NCBI GenBank assembly: GCA_964387775.1
Contig: CAYLZO010000156.1
Coordinates: forward strand, 1-12,783
Origin: CAYLZO01 sp964387775
GTDB taxonomy: Bacteria; Chloroflexota; Anaerolineae; JAAYZQ01
Length of the DNA stretch: 12,783 bases
Reading direction: 5' to 3'
Made by a program: the position numbers and the translations under genes. The notes beneath the pieces are model-generated. The model did not search any database. It was given only the letters and a program-made list of their open reading frames with translations, and had not been told where the DNA came from. Positions 5,363-11,461 of the stretch are shown here, one piece after another; within the stretch, counting starts at the first letter, position 1, and each line of letters begins with the position of its first letter.

Positions 5363-6787
5363 ATGAAGCCCTTGCCTCACGATCTGCCCGGTGCCATCCA
5401 CGACGTGCTGCGTGGCTGGCACCATGCCAAGGACGTGTCTCCCCTCTGGCGCGACATGCTGCTCGTGCGCCAGCGACTCGCCGAGCAACCCCAGCCCAAT
5501 CTCACCCTGGCCGTCCGTGGCCTCTTGCACGACGCCCTGGAGCGCCTCGACGAGCAAGCCGGCGACCAGGCAGCCCGGATACTCCGCCTGCGTTTTCTCG
5601 ACGGCCGTGCGGCCGTCGAGACCGCCAACGCGCTGAACCTGACCGAAAACGTCGTCTACAAAGAGCAGCGGCGGGCACTTGAAATGCTGGCCCAACTGCT
5701 CTGGCAGCGAGAGGAGGCCGCCCGCGTCGAGCGCCAGGCCCGCATCAACCAGCGGCTGGAGCTCCGGGAGCCACCCCGTCTCTTTGGCGTGGGCGAAAAG
5801 CTGGCCGAACTCGGTGCGTTACTGAGGGCCGAGGGGCCTCCCTGGCTGGTGGCCGTGACCGGCATCGGCGGCATCGGCAAGACGTCGCTGGCCGACGCGG
5901 CCGTGCGCCAGATTGGCGGCGCGCCCGCCTTTGCCGACGTGGCCTGGGTCAGCGCCCGCCGCGAGCACTTTACCCTGTGGGACGGCCTCCAGGCGCAGCC
6001 CGACGGCACCCCGGCCCTGACCTTCGAGGGCCTGGTGGACGCCCTGGCCGAGCAGCTCGAGTTCGGCGAGTTGACGCGAACCTCGCCCGCTGAGAAGCAG
6101 GAAGGTCTGCACGCCCGGCTCAAAGCCCGCCCCTACCTGGTGGTCGTGGACAACCTGGAGACCGCGGCCGACTATCGCGCCCTGGTGCCCCGGCTCCAGG
6201 CACTGGCCAATCCCGGCAAGTTTCTGCTGACCAGCCGCCGCCGCCTGCACGAGTACCCGGCGGTCCACAACCTGGACCTGGACGAGCTGTCGGCCGCCGA
6301 CAGCCAGGCCCTGGTCCGCCACGAGGCGGAGGGCCGGGGCCTCGCCGACCTGGCTGCTGCGCCTGACGAGGCGCTCCAGCGGGTCTACGCGCTGACCGGC
6401 GGCAACCCCCTGGCCCTCAAGCTCGTCGTGGGCCTGCTGAGCGTCCTCCCCCTGCCCCGCGTCCTGGACGACCTGCGGGCGGCCCGGGGCCGCACCGTCG
6501 AGGAGCTCTACCGCTACATCTATTGGCGGGCCTGGCAGCTCCTCGACGAATCGGCCCGCCAGGTCCTGATCGTCATGCCCCTGGTCGCCGAGAGCGGCGG
6601 GGGGCTGGACCACATCGCCTCGGTCAGCGGCGTCGAGGGGGCGGCCCTGACAGACGCCCTCCGGCACCTGGTCCGGCTCTCCCTGGTCAACGTGTTGGGC
6701 CCGGTGGAAGAACGCCGCTACGGCATCCACCGCCTGACCGAGACCTTTTTGCTCAAAGAGGTGCTTAAATGGCAAGCCAACCGCTGA
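5363..6787 (+). CDS. NB-ARC/STAND ATPase regulator with N-terminal helix-turn-helix
   Basis: A 474-residue protein. Residues 10-118 are a helical segment plus HTH (LNLTENVVYKEQRRAL, 91-106) related to the C-terminus of the membrane sensor at the left of the window. The NB-ARC ATPase follows: Walker A GIGGIGKT (167-174), Walker B LVVVDN (259-264, D263), sensor-like LLTSRR (288-293) and the GNPLALKL motif (347-354). A winged-helix region runs from about 380 to 462. STAND proteins act as ATP-driven switches that assemble on a signal; here the output is probably DNA binding. The usual C-terminal sensor repeats are missing from this chain and are encoded by the next gene, which overlaps it by 19 bp in the -1 frame. 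The ATG at 5363 is preceded by GGAGAGGAG at a rather long 13-nt spacing; no better start is seen. Confidence 0.88.
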   Translation: MKPLPHDLPGAIHDVLRGWHHAKDVSPLWRDMLLVRQRLAEQPQPNLTLAVRGLLHDALERLDEQAGDQAARILRLRFLDGRAAVETANALNLTENVVYKEQRRALEMLAQLLWQREEAARVERQARINQRLELREPPRLFGVGEKLAELGALLRAEGPPWLVAVTGIGGIGKTSLADAAVRQIGGAPAFADVAWVSARREHFTLWDGLQAQPDGTPALTFEGLVDALAEQLEFGELTRTSPAEKQEGLHARLKARPYLVVVDNLETAADYRALVPRLQALANPGKFLLTSRRRLHEYPAVHNLDLDELSAADSQALVRHEAEGRGLADLAAAPDEALQRVYALTGGNPLALKLVVGLLSVLPLPRVLDDLRAARGRTVEELYRYIYWRAWQLLDESARQVLIVMPLVAESGGGLDHIASVSGVEGAALTDALRHLVRLSLVNVLGPVEERRYGIHRLTETFLLKEVLKWQANR

Positions 6788-7989
6788 CCGCCGTCGACCG
6801 GGACTGGACGGCTGTTTTTCAGCGGCGGATTGTTCTTAACATCCGCTACTGGCTGGACGAGGTCCGGGCGCGCCCGGCCACCGACCCCCTACTGCGTCGC
6901 GAGCGGGGCAACGTCGCCAAGGCCCTGAGCCGCGCCTTGCACCTGGAATCTGCCCAGGCGCTGGCCCTCGACCTGCTGCTGGCCTTTCACCCCTACGCCA
7001 AGCGCCAGGGGGCCTGGGCCGAGTGGCTGGCCTTCCTCGAAAGCGCGCTGGAGATCAGCCGCAACCTGGGAGACCGAGGGCGGGAAGGCGCGCTGCTGAT
7101 CCGCATCGGCGAGATCAACTTGGAGCAGGGAGATTGGCCGGAAGCCCGTGCCAGCTACGAACGAGGCCACCGGCTGAGCGTCGAGGCGAGCGACGCCTAC
7201 GAGCAGGCCCGGGCCCTGGCCAACCTGGGCAACATCTACCGCCTGCAATCGGAGCCGGACCGCGCCCGGCAGACCCTGGAGCAGGCGGTGGCCCTGGCCA
7301 AAGCGGCCGGGGAGCGCGAAATGCTGGCCTTTGCCCTGAACAACCTGGGCTTTCTTCACGTCACTGCTCAACGCCTGGACAAAGCGCGGGAAAACTTGCA
7401 AAAGTCTTTCGAGATCCGCTCCGAGCTGGGGGACGTGCAAGGCATGGCCCAGGCGCAGCAAAACCAGGGCGTCGTCTTTGTGGAGCAGAAGGACTGGTCC
7501 GAGGCCGAGGCTCGCTGGCAGCAGGCCCTCCGCCTCTACGAACAGACCGGGGACCGGCTCTACCAGGCTATCATCCGCACGAACCTGGGCAATGTCCACC
7601 TGAACCAGGACCGGCCCGCTCGGGCGAAAGCCCTGTACTTGCAGGCAAAACCTACCCTGGAAAAGTTGGGGCACCGGCTGGCGCTGGGCCAGGTGTACAA
7701 CAACCTGGGGATGGCCCACACGCAGCTCGGAGAGTGGGCCGCGGCCGAGGCGTCGCTGGCCCGGGCCATCGCCCTGTGGCAGGAGCTGGACCGCCCCACG
7801 AATTGGGCTAACTCGGAGGGCAACCTGGGCGTGGCCTACCTGGAACAGGAGCGCTGGGAGGAGGCGCTGCAAACGCTGACCACGGCCCGCGAGCGCCTCG
7901 ACGGGCTGGACCCCAGCCCCGCCGCCGACAACCTGCGCGCCGAAATCGACGGGCACCTGGCGACGGTCCGGGCGGCGCTTTGGGCATAA
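6769..7989 (+). CDS. Tetratricopeptide-repeat protein, likely sensor partner of the STAND ATPase
   Basis: A 406-residue protein. After a helical N-terminus (about 1-105) come seven TPRs whose NLG-type cores fall at residues 112, 152, 192, 232, 272, 312 and 352, exactly 40 apart, as in the longer TPR variant common in STAND regulators. No signal peptide, TM segment or enzyme motif is seen, so it should be a cytoplasmic protein-interaction scaffold. Its ATG sits inside the last seven codons of the STAND gene (19-bp overlap, -1 frame), which implies translational coupling; no separate strong Shine-Dalgarno is evident, though AAAGAGG lies upstream. In many relatives NB-ARC and TPR regions share one chain, so this half probably senses the ligand or partner. 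It is convergent with the acyltransferase gene, 16 bp away, with no clear terminator between. Confidence 0.88.
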   Translation: MASQPLTAVDRDWTAVFQRRIVLNIRYWLDEVRARPATDPLLRRERGNVAKALSRALHLESAQALALDLLLAFHPYAKRQGAWAEWLAFLESALEISRNLGDRGREGALLIRIGEINLEQGDWPEARASYERGHRLSVEASDAYEQARALANLGNIYRLQSEPDRARQTLEQAVALAKAAGEREMLAFALNNLGFLHVTAQRLDKARENLQKSFEIRSELGDVQGMAQAQQNQGVVFVEQKDWSEAEARWQQALRLYEQTGDRLYQAIIRTNLGNVHLNQDRPARAKALYLQAKPTLEKLGHRLALGQVYNNLGMAHTQLGEWAAAEASLARAIALWQELDRPTNWANSEGNLGVAYLEQERWEEALQTLTTARERLDGLDPSPAADNLRAEIDGHLATVRAALWA

Positions 7990-8005
7990 TTGACTGATTA
8001 AGCCC

Positions 8006-8755
8006 TCATCCGCCGAGGTCGTCGTAGGGAAACTCGGCGACCTCCTGGGCTGCCGCCCGCAGGGCGGGGTCGCTCGAATAGACGCCGCGCCGCTCGGGGG
8101 GGATCAGCAACGCAATCCGCCTCATGATCTCGTGGCCGATCTCGTCCAGCTTTTCCCGGCGGGCCTGACCCCGGCTCCTGGCCTCAAAGGGGCCGAACGC
8201 CTCCCCGATGCGGATCGCCGCCTGGGCGCGCTGCCCCTGGCCCAGCTTTGGAAAGATATCGACCATGCCGTCCAGGCCGATGGGCAGGACCCGGGCGCCC
8301 GTCTCGACGGCCAGGTAGGCCGTGCCGGGGCGGGCGGGGCGGAGCACCTCGGCCCACGAGCCCCCCTCGGGAAAGATGCACAGCACGCCGTCCTGGGCCA
8401 GCACTGCCTGGGAGGCGCGCATGGCCGTCCGCGAGGCGGCGCCCCGCCGGACCGTATAGTAACCCCACACCTTGGGGATCCAGCGGAGCAGCGGCGGCGC
8501 GTTGGGCAACTGGAGCCCGCCCAGGAAATCGAGGGGCCAGGGTGTGGCGCGGATGATGGCCGCCGTATCGGCAAAGTGAAAGTGGTTGGCTACGACGATG
8601 AGGGGGCCGGTCTCGGGCAGGTTCTCCCGCCCCTCGATGCGCAGGTCGGTGAGGAGGCCAAAGGCCAGGTGGGTGAGCCGCCGCACCACGGTGCGGACGG
8701 CGCGCCGGCGCGGATAGGGAAACTGGGCGACGTATCGCGATCCTTTTTTCTTCAT
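8006..8755 (-). CDS. PlsC-like glycerolipid acyltransferase
   Basis: A 249-residue member of the lysophospholipid acyltransferase (LPLAT/PlsC) family, which adds an acyl chain to lysophosphatidic acid or a similar acceptor in membrane lipid synthesis. The catalytic HX4D motif is NHFHFAD (57-63, H58 and D63). Motif II is YTVRRGAASR (100-109). Motif III is FPEGG (128-132), where many members have FPEGT/S. Motif IV is VLPIGLDG (156-163). A hydrophobic stretch near 27-36 could touch the membrane; there is no signal peptide. The basic N-terminus (MKKKGSRY) fits the ATG at 8755. A promoter places the transcript start on this ATG, so no ribosome binding site is expected. It lies 52 bp downstream of the histidine kinase gene. 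The exact acceptor is not determinable. Confidence 0.88.
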   Translation of the reverse strand: MKKKGSRYVAQFPYPRRRAVRTVVRRLTHLAFGLLTDLRIEGRENLPETGPLIVVANHFHFADTAAIIRATPWPLDFLGGLQLPNAPPLLRWIPKVWGYYTVRRGAASRTAMRASQAVLAQDGVLCIFPEGGSWAEVLRPARPGTAYLAVETGARVLPIGLDGMVDIFPKLGQGQRAQAAIRIGEAFGPFEARSRGQARREKLDEIGHEIMRRIALLIPPERRGVYSSDPALRAAAQEVAEFPYDDLGG

Positions 8756-8761
8756 GGCCGT

Positions 8762-8790
8762 AGTATAACGCCAAAGCCCGGGATCGCCAA
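8762..8790 (-). promoter_or_regulatory. Promoter of the acyltransferase gene, probably leaderless
   Basis: Read on the minus strand: TTGGCG (8785-8790), 17-bp spacer, TATACT (8762-8767). The predicted start, 7 bases beyond the -10, is 8755, the A of the ATG. No Shine-Dalgarno fits in the six intervening bases. Confidence 0.6.
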
Positions 8791-8807
8791 GTCGGTGGGG
8801 GGCGGAT

Positions 8808-10058
8808 TCAGCGGGGCAGCGAGCACCAGACCTCGGTCCCGCCGCCGGGCCGGCTGTTTACGGCCAACGTCGCGCCGATCATCTCGGCCCGCTCGGCCAT
8901 GCCCGTCAGCCCGTAGCGGTCGGCGGGGACGCGCGCCGGGTCGAACCCGAGGCCGTCGTCGCGGACCACGAGGTCCAGCCGGTCGGCGCCCCGGGCCAGC
9001 CGCACGGCGACCTGCCGGGCCGAGGCGTGGCGCTCGACGTTGGCCAGCGCCTCCTCGGCGATGCGGTACAGGGCCTGGGCTTCCTCGGCCGTCAAGTCCG
9101 CTTCCTGCCCGGCGACGGCGAGGTCGGCCGGCACCCCCGTCCGCGCCTGGAAGGCCTGGAGCGCGTCCCGTAGCGCGCCTTCGAGGCCCAGCGTCTCCAG
9201 CCGGTCGCGCCGCAGGGACTGGATGGCCTCCCTGGACTCGTCCAGCCCCTTTCGGGCCAGGGCCGAGAGCCCGTCCACCGTCTCCTGGGCCGCCTCGGGA
9301 TCGTGGGCCAACTGGGCGCGCAGAGCCTCCAATTGCACCGCCAGCGCCGAGAGGCTATGGGCCAGGGTGTCGTGCAGGTCGCGGGCCAGGCGGTTCCGCT
9401 CGCGGCTGACGGCCAACTGCTCGACGGTGGCGGCGTGGCGGCGCAGCCGCTGGTGGGCGGTCTGCAACTGGGCGTGTTGGCGGCGCTCGCGCCGGGCCAG
9501 GACACTGACCAGGAGGGGCACGATATAGATCAGGGCGACGCGGGCCAGGGCCGACGCCCAAAAGAGTGCGGGATACTCTTCGCCGGCCACGGCCCAGTAG
9601 CCGATGCCCAGGTGGAGCACGGCGGCCAGGCTGCTGCCCAGCAACGCGCCTCGCTGGCCATAGCCCCAGGCCATCAGCACCAGGGGAATGAGCAGGAAAA
9701 AGAAGGGTTCGATGGACGGCGTCTCGGTCAGTTGCTGGACCACGTCAGGCGGCAATCCCATCTCGCCGAGCCGGGCAGGCGACAGACCGACCAGGGTGTG
9801 GACCATCTCCAGGCTGGAAAAGAGGACGTGGAGGATCAGGCCCACGGCCAGGAAGTAGCGGTCCAGCACCCGCTCCAGCCACGAAGGCAGGAAGAGCAGG
9901 GCCAGCAGCAGGGTCGGGGCCGCGCGCAGCAGCCCGCCCCAGCGGGGCAGGCCGCGCAAGCCCAGCACCGCCAGGGCGCTCAGGGCCAGGAAGGCGAGCT
10001 GAACGACCAGGATCAGGCGAAAGATGCGCAATGCTTCGCGTCGGGCCAGTGCGTCCAT
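8808..10058 (-). CDS. NarX/DegS-type (HisKA_3) sensor histidine kinase
   Basis: A 416-residue membrane kinase. Hydrophobic segments lie at about 12-35, 45-58, 68-88, 118-131, 138-158 and 166-186, giving roughly six TM helices with little outside them, so the signal is probably sensed in or at the membrane. A short coiled coil leads to the HisKA_3 dimerisation helix with the phosphorylated H229 (RNRLARDLHDTLAHSLSAL, 221-239). The HATPase_c domain shows the N-box (AEEALANVERHA, 334-345; N340), G1 DDGLGF (367-372) and G2 YGLTGMAERA (382-391), and ends GGGTEVWCSLP. Such kinases phosphorylate NarL/LuxR-type regulators; the one at 4353-5030 is the right type but not adjacent. The start is ATG at 10058, on which the predicted transcript start falls. 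The lipoprotein gene ends 40 bp upstream. Confidence 0.93.
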   Translation of the reverse strand: MDALARREALRIFRLILVVQLAFLALSALAVLGLRGLPRWGGLLRAAPTLLLALLFLPSWLERVLDRYFLAVGLILHVLFSSLEMVHTLVGLSPARLGEMGLPPDVVQQLTETPSIEPFFFLLIPLVLMAWGYGQRGALLGSSLAAVLHLGIGYWAVAGEEYPALFWASALARVALIYIVPLLVSVLARRERRQHAQLQTAHQRLRRHAATVEQLAVSRERNRLARDLHDTLAHSLSALAVQLEALRAQLAHDPEAAQETVDGLSALARKGLDESREAIQSLRRDRLETLGLEGALRDALQAFQARTGVPADLAVAGQEADLTAEEAQALYRIAEEALANVERHASARQVAVRLARGADRLDLVVRDDGLGFDPARVPADRYGLTGMAERAEMIGATLAVNSRPGGGTEVWCSLPR

Positions 10059-10064
10059 GGGAAC

Positions 10065-10093
10065 AGTATACCCTCAAATCGGCCAAGCGGCAA
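10065..10093 (-). promoter_or_regulatory. Promoter of the histidine kinase gene, probably leaderless
   Basis: Read on the minus strand: TTGCCG (10088-10093), 17-bp spacer, TATACT (10065-10070). The predicted start coincides with the ATG at 10058. The spacer contains AAATCGGCC (plus strand 10076-10084), which matches the core of the palindrome at the STAND promoter. Confidence 0.65.
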
Positions 10094-10098
10094 AAAGG

Positions 10099-11382
10099 CT
10101 ACCACGTCCACGACAATGCCCGCTCGCCGAGGGAGCTGTACTCCAGCGCCAGGCCGTCCAGGCCGGTGCCCGGGGCAAAGATCGGGCGGGGGTCGCTGCC
10201 GTCGGCGGCCATGACCCAGATTCCCCACTCGACCCCCGCAGTCGTACTCGCGGCCCGGTCGGTGAGGAAGGCCAGGTGCTCACCACTCGGCGACCAGGCC
10301 GGGGCGGCGCTGTTGCCGGGCGCTCCGTCCGGGCGCTGCGGGGTATCGGTCAGGCGGGTGAGGTTGCCGCCGTCGGCGTCCACGACATAGACCTCCCAGT
10401 GGTCGTGCTGGCGGCGGGTGAAGGCGACTTGGGTGCCGCCTGTGCCGCCTTCAAGCGGCGCCGGCGACCAGACGGGGCCGGTGTCCCGGCCGTCGCTCGT
10501 GATCGGGTAGGAAACCTCGCCGTCCAGCGTCTGCACCACGAGGCCCCGCTCGCCGTCATAGACGATCTTTTTGCCGTCCGGGGACCAATCGGGCGCCAGG
10601 CTGACGAGGGCGCTGGCCGGCTCGTAAAAGACGCCGCCGTCGGCCTCCACGATGCCCAGCCGCCAGTGGGGCCTGGCCGGGACGTCGAAGCAGAAACCCC
10701 AGAAGCAGCGCTCCGCCTCTTCCAGGCGACCGCCGTGCTGCCGCGAGAAGAGGATCTCGGTGCCATCCGGCGACCACGACGGCCAGCGGGCCTGGCTCCA
10801 GTCGAATACGCGACGCTCGTTCGAGCCATCGGCGTCGACCAGCCACACGCCGCGCGGCTCGCGCCAGCGGGTGAAGGCGATCCGGTCCCCCGACGGCGAC
10901 CAGACCGGGTCCACGCCGTCGGTGATGCGCCGCAGGCCGTCGGACGAGTCCGCACCGTCGGCATTGACGACGTAGAAATCGCCGCCGATGGTCGTCTGGA
11001 AGAGCAACTTGCCGCTGAACTCGGGCGTGGCCGTCGGCTGGGGGCTGGCTGCCCTTGGCCGGGCGGTGGCGGTGGAGGTCGCGGTGGCCGTCGGCTCGGC
11101 CGTCGGGGTGGGGGGCAGGGACGTGGCCGTGGGCTCCGTCGTGACGGTGACTTGGGGCGTGGCCGTCGCCGTGGGCAGCGGGGTCGCGGTTAGTGGTCGC
11201 GGTGTCGGCGACGAGGTCTCTGCCTGCGCGACGGCGGCGGTCGGCGTGTAGGTGGGCAGCGGGATGGCCGTCATGGTCGGCTCCACGGCAGACGGGGCGC
11301 GAGGGCCGGCGGTGCAGCCGGCCAGCGCCATTCCAACGACAGCCAACAGAGTTATCAGGACGATGGTTCGTGTGCTTTTCAT
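10099..11382 (-). CDS. Lipoprotein with Thr/Pro-rich stalk and TolB/PD40-type beta-propeller
   Basis: A 427-residue exported protein. The signal peptide is MKSTRTIVLITLLAVVGMALAGC, with lipobox LAGC and lipidated Cys23, so it is anchored to the outer face of the membrane. Residues 35-120 are a low-complexity Thr/Pro/Ala stalk. Residues 122-427 hold at least five PD40-type repeats: DPVWSPSGDRIAFTR (158), WPSWSPDGTEILFSR (200), APDWSPDGKKIVYD (263), GPVWSP (302) and APAWSPSGEHLAFLTD (360). Each ends in a VVDADG-like turn, building a propeller like that of TolB or the DPP-IV N-terminal region. No peptidase domain follows, so binding is likelier than catalysis; the ligand is unknown. The start is ATG at 11382, because the signal peptide begins there and GGGAG lies six bases upstream; the frame is open further upstream but encodes an Arg/Pro-rich shadow. 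Confidence 0.88.
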   Translation of the reverse strand: MKSTRTIVLITLLAVVGMALAGCTAGPRAPSAVEPTMTAIPLPTYTPTAAVAQAETSSPTPRPLTATPLPTATATPQVTVTTEPTATSLPPTPTAEPTATATSTATARPRAASPQPTATPEFSGKLLFQTTIGGDFYVVNADGADSSDGLRRITDGVDPVWSPSGDRIAFTRWREPRGVWLVDADGSNERRVFDWSQARWPSWSPDGTEILFSRQHGGRLEEAERCFWGFCFDVPARPHWRLGIVEADGGVFYEPASALVSLAPDWSPDGKKIVYDGERGLVVQTLDGEVSYPITSDGRDTGPVWSPAPLEGGTGGTQVAFTRRQHDHWEVYVVDADGGNLTRLTDTPQRPDGAPGNSAAPAWSPSGEHLAFLTDRAASTTAGVEWGIWVMAADGSDPRPIFAPGTGLDGLALEYSSLGERALSWTW

Positions 11383-11403
11383 GGCAATCTCCCGGGCAAA
11401 TAG

Positions 11404-11456
11404 AGCCTTGCGAAGGTGAGGGCGGTCCGGCGGGCCGCCCCCATCTTCGCAAGGCT
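11404..11456. terminator. Large hairpin between permease and lipoprotein genes
   Basis: AGCCTTGCGAAG (11404-11415) pairs perfectly with CTTCGCAAGGCT (11445-11456). The pairing continues inward through a wobble, two pairs and one mismatch to GGGCGG/CCGCCC, leaving a 9-nt loop: about 22 stacked positions in total. It starts 5 nt after the permease stop, so it probably ends or protects that transcript. The minus-strand U-run is poor (CTATTTG), so it may instead be a processing or stabilising structure, or a dispersed repeat. Confidence 0.6.
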
Positions 11457-11461
11457 TTCTT

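Noticed and set aside
5363..7989. Antiviral STAND (Avs-like) defence system
   Set aside because: No nuclease, protease, TIR or other effector domain, and no neighbouring defence or mobile genes; the N-terminal HTH points to transcription control.
8132..11193. Long plus-strand frames opposite the acyltransferase, kinase and lipoprotein genes (8132-9409, 9303-10214, 10024-11193)
   Set aside because: They are Arg/Pro/Gly-rich with no motifs and lie antisense to clear genes; such open frames are expected in GC-rich DNA.
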